Shown: positions 15,500 through 22,417, counted from the first letter of the stretch. The stretch is DNA of 23,788 bases from Tissierellia bacterium (GCA_030537695.1 JAUNVJ010000016.1:1-23788), one strand, 5' to 3'. Made by a program: numbers and translations. Notes: a model not told the origin generated them from the sequence alone.

Positions 15500-16089
15500 G
15501 TAGAGTAGGAATTTTCGGAGGCACCTTTAATCCCATTCACTTTGGTCATTTAATGATCAGTGAATACCTACGGGAAGAATGTGATTTAGAGGAAGTCCTT
15601 TTTGTCCCAACGGGAAATCCACCTCATAAAAATACCACAGTCAATGCCATGGAACGGTACCATATGGTAAAAATTGCTACAGCGGACAATCCAAATTTCA
15701 AAGTGCTGGATGTGGAAACCCATCGTCGGGGAAATTCATACACGGTGGACACCATCCGAGAAATTAAAAAATTTGAACCGAGAGACTTGTATTTTTTAAT
15801 CGGTTTGGATACACTTTTCGAATTGAAAACTTGGAAGAAAATAGACCTATTGGCGAAAGAGATTACATTTATTGTGGCTTTACGACCGGATTATATAAAT
15901 CATGGCCAAATAAGGCAGGAAAAAAAATTCTTAAGAAATCATTTCGGCTTGAACCTAGAGATTATCCCCACCCCTTTATATGAAATTTCTTCCACTGAGT
16001 TGAGACGACGACTTCAAGAGGGAAAATCTGTAAAATATTTAATCCCCGATCCGGTGATTTCCTATATTGAGGAGAAAAAACTTTATTAA
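15496..16089 (+). CDS. nadD: Nicotinate-nucleotide adenylyltransferase
   Basis: 197-residue enzyme that adenylates nicotinate mononucleotide to deamido-NAD in NAD biosynthesis. The nucleotidyltransferase motif GIFGGTFNPIHFGHL (5-19) contains the HxGH-type signature. VPTGNPPHKN and LDTLFELKTWK are NadD family segments, and ISSTELRRRL near the C-terminus is the ISSTxxR motif. The start overlaps yhbY. The following yqeK is the usual neighbour in Firmicutes. Confidence 0.96.
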   Translation: MSRVGIFGGTFNPIHFGHLMISEYLREECDLEEVLFVPTGNPPHKNTTVNAMERYHMVKIATADNPNFKVLDVETHRRGNSYTVDTIREIKKFEPRDLYFLIGLDTLFELKTWKKIDLLAKEITFIVALRPDYINHGQIRQEKKFLRNHFGLNLEIIPTPLYEISSTELRRRLQEGKSVKYLIPDPVISYIEEKKLY

Positions 16090-16101
16090 AGAAGGTTGAA
16101 T

Positions 16102-16662
16102 ATGGAATTAGAAAAAATTCGACAAAAAATAGAAGCTAGAATCGGTAAAAAAAGGATGGAACATACCTATCGAGTGATGGAGACGGCTGAAAAATTGGCA
16201 ACAATTTATAATGTAGATGTGGAAAAAGTTAAAACAGCAGCATTTCTACACGATTGTGCAAAAATGAAAGATCGAAAAGATCTTATTCGGGCAGCCAATC
16301 ACTATGATATGCTCTTAACGAAGGAAATGAAAAAAGCACCCCAAATAATCCATGCTTATTTAGGTGCTTTGATTGCGGAAAGAGAATATCATATAAAGGA
16401 TGAAGATATTCTAAATGGAATACAATACCATACCACCGGTCGTGAAAATATGAGTGATTTGGAAAAAATAATATTTTTAGCCGATTATATGGAACCCAAA
16501 CGAAATTTTCCGGGAGTGGAGAAAGCTAGAGAATTGGCAGAGAAGGATTTAAACGAAGCCATGCTCTATGCATTGACTCAGACCATCCACCATCTACTGG
16601 ATTCAAATGAGGTAATCGCATTGGATACTATTAAAGCAAGAAATTATCTATTGGAGAAATAA
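16102..16662 (+). CDS. yqeK: YqeK-type HD-domain Ap4A hydrolase
   Basis: 186-residue HD-superfamily phosphohydrolase. Metal ligands are visible in HTYRVMETA, AAFLHDCAK (the HD pair), the histidine of QIIHAYLGALIA, and QYHTTGR. ADYMEPKRNFPGV is characteristic of YqeK. Homologues symmetrically hydrolyse diadenosine tetraphosphate to two ADP. ATG 16102 is six bases after GAAGG; the in-frame TTG 16096 abuts that site and is rejected. The order nadD-yqeK-LCP-rsfS is widely conserved in Firmicutes. Confidence 0.92.
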   Translation: MELEKIRQKIEARIGKKRMEHTYRVMETAEKLATIYNVDVEKVKTAAFLHDCAKMKDRKDLIRAANHYDMLLTKEMKKAPQIIHAYLGALIAEREYHIKDEDILNGIQYHTTGRENMSDLEKIIFLADYMEPKRNFPGVEKARELAEKDLNEAMLYALTQTIHHLLDSNEVIALDTIKARNYLLEK

Positions 16663-16663
16663 T

Positions 16664-17542
16664 ATGAAGTCTTTTTTTAAAGCTTTTTTTACAACGATCT
16701 TTGTCTTACTTTTACTTGGACTCGTTGTAGTGGCCTATTATATATATACCATCGATCAGCAAGAAAAGGATGGACCCATTGTTGAAGGAGAAAAAGTTTC
16801 ATTTTTGGTTTTAGGCGTGGACTCCTTACATTCTAAAGATGCTGAAAATGCAAGATCTGACACTATTATGGCAGCAAATATGGACTTAAAAAGTGGAAAA
16901 GTACATTTGATATCCATCCCCAGAGATACCTATGCGGAAATTAAAGGGTATAATAATCAAAAGATCAATCATTCATACAAATACGGTGGAGCAAAACTCA
17001 CCTTAGATTCCGTCAATACATTATTGAATACCAATATAAAATACTATATTGTGATTGATTATGATTTTGTAATAGATCTGGTTAACAAAATGAACGGCAT
17101 TGAGATCAATGTTCCCATAGACATGAAATACTCCGATCCCACAGCAAACCCTCCACTGAGTATCGATTTAAGAGCAGGAGAACAATGTTTGAATGGAGAA
17201 CAAGCCATGGGATTTTTACGTTTCAGAAAAGGTTATGTCGATCAGGACTTAGGTCGGGTACAAGCCCAGCAACAATTTGTTCAAGCCATGCTTTCCCAAA
17301 TAAAAAAACCGTCTATGATATTGAAAGCTCCCGGTATTATTTCCAGCTATCAAAAAAATACCGATAATAATATTCCACGATCTCTGTTGGTAAAAATGGG
17401 TATTGCTCTGCGTCACTTCAATCAAGAACAAATTGAAACAGCAACATTGCCGGGTATTCCAGAGTATCGAAACAATATATCTTATTTTTTTAAAAATGAT
17501 TCCGAAACAGAACAACTATTAAGGCATATGAATTTTAAATAA
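16664..17542 (+). CDS. LytR-CpsA-Psr (LCP) family protein
   Basis: 292-residue membrane-anchored LCP phosphotransferase that attaches polyprenyl-phosphate-linked glycopolymers to peptidoglycan. One N-terminal signal-anchor helix (residues about 5-27, FFTTIFVLLLLGLVVVAYYI) leaves the catalytic domain outside. Domain motifs are FLVLGVDSLHSKDAENARSD, then DTIMAANMDL, ISIPRDTYAEI, KINHSYKYGG and GFLRFRKGYVDQDLGRVQA, with the arginines and aspartates that bind the pyrophosphate-lipid donor. The length is that of a minimal LCP protein without an added C-terminal domain. Starts one base after the yqeK stop, with GGAG seven bases upstream. The glycopolymer substrate cannot be inferred. Confidence 0.92.
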   Translation: MKSFFKAFFTTIFVLLLLGLVVVAYYIYTIDQQEKDGPIVEGEKVSFLVLGVDSLHSKDAENARSDTIMAANMDLKSGKVHLISIPRDTYAEIKGYNNQKINHSYKYGGAKLTLDSVNTLLNTNIKYYIVIDYDFVIDLVNKMNGIEINVPIDMKYSDPTANPPLSIDLRAGEQCLNGEQAMGFLRFRKGYVDQDLGRVQAQQQFVQAMLSQIKKPSMILKAPGIISSYQKNTDNNIPRSLLVKMGIALRHFNQEQIETATLPGIPEYRNNISYFFKNDSETEQLLRHMNFK

Positions 17543-17551
17543 GGAGGAATA

Positions 17552-17902
17552 ATGAATATTAAAGAAAAATTAAAAATTATCGTTGATTCTTGCGAGTCGA
17601 AAAAGGGAATCAATATAAAAGTCATGGATATCGGTGAGATGACATCCATCGCCGATTATTTTGTCATCGTCAGTGGTAATTCATCGACGCAAGTATCTGC
17701 TCTTTCTGATGAAATCGTTGAAAAAATGGAAGAATCAGGATTTGACGTATTAAATTCTGAAGGCCAAAGTTCAAATCGTTGGATTTTATTGGACTATGGT
17801 GATATAATAGTACATGTTTTCCATAAAGATGAAAGAGAATACTATGATATTGAACGTCTATGGACAAACGAAGAATTTGAAGATATCAAGGAGGAAAATT
17901 AA
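17552..17902 (+). CDS. rsfS: Ribosomal silencing factor RsfS
   Basis: 116-residue RsfS/Iojap protein that binds L14 on the 50S subunit and blocks subunit joining during starvation. The core IKVMDIGEMTSIADYFVIVS and GNSSTQVSALSDEI, plus the later WILLDYGDIIVHVFHKDERE and YYDIERLW, are family signatures. AAGGAGG lies ahead of ATG 17552. Nine bases follow the LCP gene. Confidence 0.96.
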   Translation: MNIKEKLKIIVDSCESKKGINIKVMDIGEMTSIADYFVIVSGNSSTQVSALSDEIVEKMEESGFDVLNSEGQSSNRWILLDYGDIIVHVFHKDEREYYDIERLWTNEEFEDIKEEN

Positions 17903-18280
17903 ATGCTAGAAACTATTCAAACAAAAAATGCACCGGCTGCAGTAGGCCCTTATTCCCAAGGCATGATTGCCGGAGATATGATTTTCACATCAGGTCAACT
18001 TCCAATTATACCTGCTACAGGAGATTTGGTTCGTGACGATGTTAAAAAAGCTGCAAGACAATCTTTGGAAAATGTGAAAGCCATATTGGAAGAAGCAGGT
18101 TCTACAATGGAAAAAGTAGTTAAAGTTAATATTTTCTTAGCAGACATTAATGATTTTGGTGCTGTTAATGAAGTTTATTCAGAATACTTCTCGACACACA
18201 AACCAGCTAGAAGTTGTGTTCAGGTTGCACATCTTCCCTTAGATGGACTTCTTGAAATTGAGGCAATTGCTGTAAAATAA
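17903..18280 (+). CDS. ridA: RidA-family enamine/imine deaminase
   Basis: 125-residue RidA (YjgF/UK114) protein, which hydrolyses reactive enamine/imine intermediates such as 2-aminoacrylate released by PLP enzymes. MLETIQTKNAPAAVGPYSQG, FTSGQLPI and the C-terminal ARSCVQVAHLPLDGLLEIEA match the family, including the active-site arginine of ARSCV. AAGGAGG is at 17889-17893, inside rsfS; the start codon directly abuts the rsfS stop. Its place at the end of a ribosome-assembly operon has no evident functional reason. The gene is followed by a strong palindromic terminator. Confidence 0.95.
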   Translation: MLETIQTKNAPAAVGPYSQGMIAGDMIFTSGQLPIIPATGDLVRDDVKKAARQSLENVKAILEEAGSTMEKVVKVNIFLADINDFGAVNEVYSEYFSTHKPARSCVQVAHLPLDGLLEIEAIAVK

Positions 18281-18289
18281 TAAATATTG

Positions 18290-18319
18290 AAATGGCGACA
18301 CCTAGGTGTCGCCATTTTT
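18290..18319. terminator. Palindromic bidirectional terminator between ridA and murC
   Basis: A perfect 28-base inverted repeat centred on CCTAGG (18290-18317); AAATGGCGACACC pairs with its complement with no spacer, so the hairpin loop must be CTAG or similar. A and T runs flank it on both sides, suiting the convergent ridA and murC. Confidence 0.93.
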
Positions 18320-18328
18320 ATATCCCCT

Positions 18329-19708
18329 TTATCTCAACAATATTTCGCCAATTTCATAAACATTTCCCGCCCCCATGGTAACTGCAATATCATCTTTTTT
18401 CAAATGATCTTTTAAAAAGAGGGCAATATCATCGAAGGTCTTCATATAATAGGCATTACCATGACATTCCTTAATGGCATTACATAGCGTTTTGGAGTGA
18501 ATATCTCCATAATCCTTTTCGCGAGCTGCATAAATATCTGTAATAATTGTGATATCCGCTTCATTAAAGGATTTGGAAAACGAATCCAATAGTATTTTCG
18601 TTCTCGTATAGGTATGGGGCTGGAAGATACAGTATAATTTTCCTTTACAACTTTTTTTCAAAGCGTGAATCGTCGATCGAATTTCCGTCGGATGATGGGC
18701 ATAATCATCCATAATACGAGCACCTTTAAAATATCCCTTATCTTCCAATCTTCGATGAACGCCCTTATATTTTTCGATTTCAGGGATAATTTCATGAAAC
18801 TCAAATCCGTTGACATGGACAGATGCAATAGCTGCTAAAGAATTATAAATATTGTGACGACCTAATACTTGTAAATGGACCGTATCTATTTTCTCCCCTT
18901 GATAGTAAAGATCATATTGAGGCAATCCCTCCTGGGAGAAAATCAAGTTTTTGGCTTGATAATCCGCCTTTCCTTCGATGGAAAAAGTATGAGCTAAAGC
19001 ATTTTCAATGGGGAGTAATTTAAGGACATTTTCATCGTCAACATTGAGAATTACATGATCGTGGGTTCCTAAATTTTCCATATACTGACGGAAAGTGGAA
19101 ACAATATGGTCGATATTGTCAAAATAGTCCAAATGATCCTCATCAATATTTAAAATCGTTGCAGTGGTAGGAAAATATTTGAGTATATTTGCCTTGTATT
19201 CGCAAGCTTCCGTTAAGAATAGGTGATTGTCACCGATCTTAATATTTCCGTCAATATCGTCCAATTGTCCTCCCAATAAAATAGTAGGATTTTCCGGAGC
19301 ATTTTTAATAATTTCCGTCACCATGGAAGTGGTGGAAGTTTTACCATGTGTTCCTGAAATGGCAATGGAAATATCGTAATTCTTCATCAAAGCTCCTAGG
19401 AAAGAAGCACGATCGACAATATCCAGTTTCTTCTTGATGGCTTCTTTCAACTCAGGATTATCCAAGCTGATTGCATCCGTATATATGACTAAATCCACAT
19501 CTTTGAGATGATTTGGGTCATGGTTTGAATAAATTGTAGCGCCATGGTTGGAAAGTCGTTCCGTGATGGGAGACGGCTTTGGATCGCTTCCTGAAACCTG
19601 ATAGTCATAAGCCAAAAGTAACTCGGCCAAGGCACTCATGGAGATTCCGCCGATACCGATAAAAAAAACATGATTATATTTGTGTGCATCTATATTAAAA
19701 TCAAACAA
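18329..19708 (-). CDS. murC: UDP-N-acetylmuramate--L-alanine ligase
   Basis: 459-residue ATP-dependent Mur ligase that adds L-alanine to UDP-MurNAc, the first amino acid of the peptidoglycan stem. N-terminal UDP-binding Rossmann motif FFIGIGGISMSALAELL (15-31), ATP loop SGTHGKTSTTSMV (118-130), LTEACEYKANIL, and later MDDYAHHPTEI and IFQPHTYTRT in the C-terminal domain are all typical of MurC. Start: TTG 19706-19708 is seven bases after GGGAGG (19716-19721); no ATG or GTG lies between it and the conserved sequence. Monocistronic, divergent from spoVG. Confidence 0.96.
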   Translation of the reverse strand: MFDFNIDAHKYNHVFFIGIGGISMSALAELLLAYDYQVSGSDPKPSPITERLSNHGATIYSNHDPNHLKDVDLVIYTDAISLDNPELKEAIKKKLDIVDRASFLGALMKNYDISIAISGTHGKTSTTSMVTEIIKNAPENPTILLGGQLDDIDGNIKIGDNHLFLTEACEYKANILKYFPTTATILNIDEDHLDYFDNIDHIVSTFRQYMENLGTHDHVILNVDDENVLKLLPIENALAHTFSIEGKADYQAKNLIFSQEGLPQYDLYYQGEKIDTVHLQVLGRHNIYNSLAAIASVHVNGFEFHEIIPEIEKYKGVHRRLEDKGYFKGARIMDDYAHHPTEIRSTIHALKKSCKGKLYCIFQPHTYTRTKILLDSFSKSFNEADITIITDIYAAREKDYGDIHSKTLCNAIKECHGNAYYMKTFDDIALFLKDHLKKDDIAVTMGAGNVYEIGEILLR

Positions 19709-19740
19709 TAATAAGCCTCCCGTAAAATGAATTCTTTTTA

Positions 19741-19749
19741 ATTATATCA
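19741..19749 (-). promoter_or_regulatory. Extended -10 promoter of murC
   Basis: On the minus strand the sequence reads TGATATAAT, a TGn extension plus perfect -10, 33 bases before the murC start. A matching -35 is not obvious. Confidence 0.65.
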
Positions 19750-19920
19750 TATTTTTTTAAAAACAAGAGGTTTGGAAAAAATATATCGAAACAGAAATTC
19801 CATAAAGGAATAATGAATAACAGATACTTCAACTATGAAGAGTAATAACTTGGTGAAGCTTTTAATGAGTAAAATATTTTAAAATTGTATGATATCATTA
19901 TTTCAATATCAATATGATTG

Positions 19921-19929
19921 TGTTATAAT
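19921..19929 (+). promoter_or_regulatory. Extended -10 promoter of spoVG
   Basis: TGTTATAAT at 19921-19929, with TTTCAA 17 bases upstream as a weak -35. It places the transcription start about 30 bases before ATG 19964. Confidence 0.68.
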
Positions 19930-19963
19930 GAGAACGAGCAAAATTTACAAGGTGGTGAATGAA

Positions 19964-20281
19964 ATGAATATTACAGATGTACGAATTAGAAAATTGCCCA
20001 CGGACGGTAAGATGAAAGCAATTGTTTCTGTAACCTTTGATGATGAAATCGTCATTCACGATATTAAAATTATTGAAGGAGCAGAATCTCTCTTTATAGC
20101 AATGCCGAGTCGTAAACTACCAAATGGGGAGTTCAGAGATATTGCCCATCCTATTAACTCCGATGCACGAGGAAAAATCGAAGAAGCCGTATTTGCAAAA
20201 TATGATGAAATATTAAATGAAATGGAAGATTCCGAAGAATTGGACGAAACTGAAAATAGTGAATCTGACGAACTTCTATAA
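19964..20281 (+). CDS. spoVG: SpoVG-family nucleic-acid-binding regulator
   Basis: 105-residue SpoVG protein. [20 protein letters not shown], then [33 protein letters not shown] and [13 protein letters not shown] are near-canonical. Homologues bind DNA or RNA and influence cell-envelope and stress genes; the protein is common in non-sporulating Firmicutes, so it does not show that this organism sporulates. The C-terminal tail (last 20 or so residues, [18 protein letters not shown]) is strongly acidic. ATG 19964 is eight bases after AAGGTGG; a 25-residue longer frame would begin upstream of the promoter and is rejected. Confidence 0.93.
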   Translation: MNITDVRIRKLPTDGKMKAIVSVTFDDEIVIHDIKIIEGAESLFIAMPSRKLPNGEFRDIAHPINSDARGKIEEAVFAKYDEILNEMEDSEELDETENSESDELL

Positions 20282-20320
20282 TGGAATAAATAAATATCTT
20301 ATCATTTAAGAAGACGATAT

Positions 20321-20343
20321 AACCACCGGATAAACCGGTGGTT
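20321..20343 (+). terminator. Terminator of spoVG
   Basis: Nine-base-pair perfect stem AACCACCGG/CCGGTGGTT (20321-20329 and 20335-20343) with loop ATAAA, followed by TATTCT. The T run is poor but the stem is stable. Confidence 0.72.
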
Positions 20344-20558
20344 TATTCTGTGTTAAAATAGATCGGTATCGATCAGAAATGATGTTTTACATAATAAAAT
20401 TATGTATTTTAAATAGGGTATAAAGAAATAAATGATCATGATAAATATCCGTCAAGGATATAATCTATCGTCTCAATCCAATAATAGGATTTGACATCAT
20501 GAATTTTATTTATAATAATACAGTAAGAATTTGAAAAAACATCTATAAAATATGAAAT
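20344..20558. other. Non-coding interval with several inverted repeats
   Basis: No open frame with a ribosome site was found. It contains GATCG-gtat-CGATC (20361-20374), TACATAAT-aaa-ATTATGTA (20388-20406, followed by TTTT), TATCC-gtcaa-GGATA (20446-20460) and AATCC-aataata-GGATT (20475-20491). A promoter-like TTGACA (20491-20496) stands 14 bases before TATAAT or 16 before TAATAA. It may be an unannotated structured RNA, regulatory sites or decayed sequence. Confidence 0.45.
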
Positions 20559-20592
20559 AAAAAAGAGCAGTCTTACCTGACTGCTCTTTTTC
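20559..20592. terminator. Terminator of the AraC-family gene (bidirectional)
   Basis: GAGCAGTC/GACTGCTC (20565-20572 and 20579-20586) with loop TTACCT. On the minus strand the stem is followed by an uninterrupted T run (A run at 20559-20564 on plus), so it mainly serves the minus-strand regulator. The plus side also has a T-rich tail. Confidence 0.9.
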
Positions 20593-20633
20593 TATCTTCT
20601 TTATGATGATAATTGAGAAACAGATAAAAATTA

Positions 20634-21260
20634 TCAAATTGCCTTTTTCTTATACTCATTAGGAGTTAAACCGACGTATTTCTTAAATGTAGTTGAAAAA
20701 TGAGATTGTGAGGAAAATCCGCAATCAAAAGATATAAATTCAAAAGTCTTTTTATCTTCTTCGATTAAACGTTTTGCTTTGTTAACCCTTTGCAGATTGA
20801 TGTACTCACAAAATTTATAACCGGTTTGAATCTTAAAAAGATGGCAGAGATAATTTCGAGAAATATGAAGACGATTTGCTACCATTTGAAGAGTCAATTT
20901 TTTATTATAATTTTTATTTATGTATTCTAATGCCGTCTCAATCAACTCATGGTCATTTTCTTTAAGGACAGAAGAAAATTTATTCGTGTAGCCTGTCAAC
21001 ATATTTTCACCGATTTCCGTAAGGAGATAGATATTTTTTTCTCCTCGAATCGCCTTGTCCATCTTTAATGCAAATACATTTAAATCCTTATTGTATTGAA
21101 CCAAAAAATATGTATATAGAAAAGTATTTAAATGTAAGAGATAATTTTTCATTTTATCGGTCGCATCCACTACATGTTTTATATCATTTCGATAAATTTC
21201 AAATGCTTTATTTAAAGTATTCGATCGTAAGTTTTTAGCTAAATTTAAATGATTGACCAT
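20634..21260 (-). CDS. AraC-family transcriptional regulator
   Basis: 208 residues. The C-terminal 100 residues are a double helix-turn-helix AraC domain. The first helix-turn-helix is KLTLQMVANRLHISRNYLCH; then FKIQTGYKFCEYINLQRVNK, and the second helix-turn-helix FEFISFDCGFSSQSHFSTTF followed by KKYVGLTPNEYKKK. The N-terminal half (about 1-105) is helical and contains no cupin or other sensor domain that I recognise. The ribosome site AAGGAG precedes ATG at 21260-21258. The gene is divergent from the flavodoxin gene across a 130-base AT-rich gap, so it may control flavodoxin, itself or both. The inducer is unknown. Confidence 0.9.
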   Translation of the reverse strand: MVNHLNLAKNLRSNTLNKAFEIYRNDIKHVVDATDKMKNYLLHLNTFLYTYFLVQYNKDLNVFALKMDKAIRGEKNIYLLTEIGENMLTGYTNKFSSVLKENDHELIETALEYINKNYNKKLTLQMVANRLHISRNYLCHLFKIQTGYKFCEYINLQRVNKAKRLIEEDKKTFEFISFDCGFSSQSHFSTTFKKYVGLTPNEYKKKAI

Positions 21261-21323
21261 TTAATCGCTCCTTCTTTTATTAAATTATAATAATTAAATT
21301 AAAAAAATTTTCTTTATATATAT

Positions 21324-21329
21324 TATAAT
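21324..21329 (+). promoter_or_regulatory. Putative -10 of the flavodoxin promoter
   Basis: Perfect TATAAT at 21324-21329, 61 bases before the flavodoxin start. The surrounding region is nearly all A and T, so no -35 can be assigned with confidence and a chance match is possible. Confidence 0.45.
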
Positions 21330-21340
21330 AAATTTGAAAT

Positions 21341-21355
21341 TGATAGTCAATATCA
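21341..21355 (+). promoter_or_regulatory. Fur-box-like palindrome upstream of flavodoxin
   Basis: TGATAGTCAATATCA matches the 7-1-7 Fur consensus TGATAATnATTATCA at 12 of 14 defined positions. It is the core of a longer inverted repeat TTGATA-gtcaa-TATCAA (21340-21356). It lies 11 bases downstream of the putative -10, overlapping the expected transcription start, a repressor position. Flavodoxin genes are commonly iron-repressed, which fits. No Fur gene is in the window. Confidence 0.55.
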
Positions 21356-21390
21356 AATCAAAAATATGGAAAATAAAATTGGAGGTAAAC

Positions 21391-21819
21391 ATGAGTAAAG
21401 TTAACGTAATTTATTGGACTGGAACAGGAAATACAGAAGCTATGGCAAATGCAATCGTAAAAGGAGCAGAAGATGCAGGTGCAGAAGTAAAACTTCTTCA
21501 AGTATCTGAAGCAACGGAAGATGATGTTAAAAACGTGGATCGTATCGCTTTCGGTTGTCCTGCGATGGGAGCAGAAGAATTGGAAGAAGCTGAAATGAGA
21601 CCATTTATGGATAAAGTTAATCCTTTGCTTTCTGGAAAACATGTGGTAATCTTCGGTTCCTATGAGTGGGCGGATGGTGAGTGGATGAGATTATGGCAAG
21701 ACGAAATTGAAGAAACAGGAGCTCTATTAGTGGCTGATGGTTTTGCCGCATACGACAATCCGGACGAAGATGCCATCGAAGAATGTGAAGCCTTAGGAAA
21801 GGAATTAGCTGAAGCATAA
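21391..21819 (+). CDS. Short-chain flavodoxin
   Basis: 142-residue FMN-binding electron carrier. The phosphate loop YWTGTGNTEAMA (8-19) and the downstream FGCPAMGAEELEEAEM, GKHVVIFGSYEWADGEWM and ETGALLV closely follow the short flavodoxins of Megasphaera and Clostridium. The tryptophan beside the phosphate loop and the SYEWADGEW loop supply aromatic residues around the flavin. ATG 21391 is five bases after GGAGG (21381-21385). It replaces ferredoxin under iron limitation in related anaerobes, which fits the Fur-box-like site upstream. It is followed after four bases by the DUF3793 gene. Confidence 0.95.
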   Translation: MSKVNVIYWTGTGNTEAMANAIVKGAEDAGAEVKLLQVSEATEDDVKNVDRIAFGCPAMGAEELEEAEMRPFMDKVNPLLSGKHVVIFGSYEWADGEWMRLWQDEIEETGALLVADGFAAYDNPDEDAIEECEALGKELAEA

Positions 21820-21823
21820 TCAA

Positions 21824-22402
21824 ATGAGAAGGAGAATTCTCTTTAATTTTTATCAACATATTGAAACTTTTGATGACCTAGAACATTTACTGGCCATTTT
21901 AAAAATGGTAACTGCGCCCACAAAAAATCAATTAAAATTAGGGACGATGGTCAACTTGAGAAACGGACTTCGTCCCCATCGAGATACATGGTTTACTTAT
22001 AAAAATATCATTTCCGGTATCATCGGTCTTAGTTATGAAGAATTAAAAATAACCAAAGACAATGTTTTGATTCTATTTTATCGTCGGAAGAGAATGATAA
22101 AAAAAATGAAAGAGAAAAAAATTCGAGATTTTTTAGCATCCTGTGGATATGAGAAATGCCAATGTCTCGAAGATCATTTTGAAATTTTAAAATTTCGATT
22201 TCAAAAATCATGTCCTGATGAAATTGGTGTGTTTTTAGGATATCCTTTAAAAGATGTCATTGATTTTAAGAAAAAGACGGACACACCTTGTAAATGTGTG
22301 GGTTATTGGAAATGTTTTAATAATGTGGATAGTTCGAAAAAAGCTTTTGAACGCTATGATAATGTGAAGTTTATGGAAATAAAAAAAATAGTAGGCCAAT
22401 GA
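21824..22402 (+). CDS. DUF3793 family protein
   Basis: 192 residues with the family layout as I recall it: APTKNQLKLGTMVNL near the N-terminus, NVLILFYRRKRM in the middle, CPDEIGVFLGYPLKDVIDF and GYWKCFNN toward the C-terminus, then ERYD. DUF3793 genes often neighbour flavodoxin genes in Clostridia, as here; function is unknown. Seven cysteines (107, 112, 114, 130, 156, 158, 164), five of them in CGYEKCQC and PCKC arrangements, suggest possible metal or redox chemistry. Start is uncertain: ATG 21824 lies four bases after the flavodoxin stop, and the only AAGGAG (21829-21834) lies just downstream of it within a small hairpin. Translational coupling to flavodoxin is likely. Confidence 0.8.
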   Translation: MRRRILFNFYQHIETFDDLEHLLAILKMVTAPTKNQLKLGTMVNLRNGLRPHRDTWFTYKNIISGIIGLSYEELKITKDNVLILFYRRKRMIKKMKEKKIRDFLASCGYEKCQCLEDHFEILKFRFQKSCPDEIGVFLGYPLKDVIDFKKKTDTPCKCVGYWKCFNNVDSSKKAFERYDNVKFMEIKKIVGQ

Positions 22403-22417
22403 CCTACTATTTTTTTA
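22381..22417. terminator. Shared terminator of DUF3793 and alr
   Basis: ATAGTAGG (22388-22395) pairs with CCTACTAT (22403-22410), loop CCAATGA, with an A run before and a T run after. The left arm lies within the last codons of the DUF3793 gene, whose stop codon is in the loop; the T run reaches the alr stop codon (22415-22417). One compact bidirectional terminator serves both convergent genes. Confidence 0.9.

Noticed and set aside
19889..19963. N-terminal extension of SpoVG
   Set aside because: The extension begins upstream of the promoter -10 and lacks a ribosome site; the family start is at 19964.
20376..20425. Fourteen-codon frame after spoVG starting ATG ATG
   Set aside because: No ribosome binding site, no similarity recognised, and it overlaps an AT-rich hairpin.
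21334..21390. 19-residue N-terminal extension of flavodoxin
   Set aside because: It would translate the Fur-box-like palindrome; GGAGG and the family N-terminus place the start at 21391.
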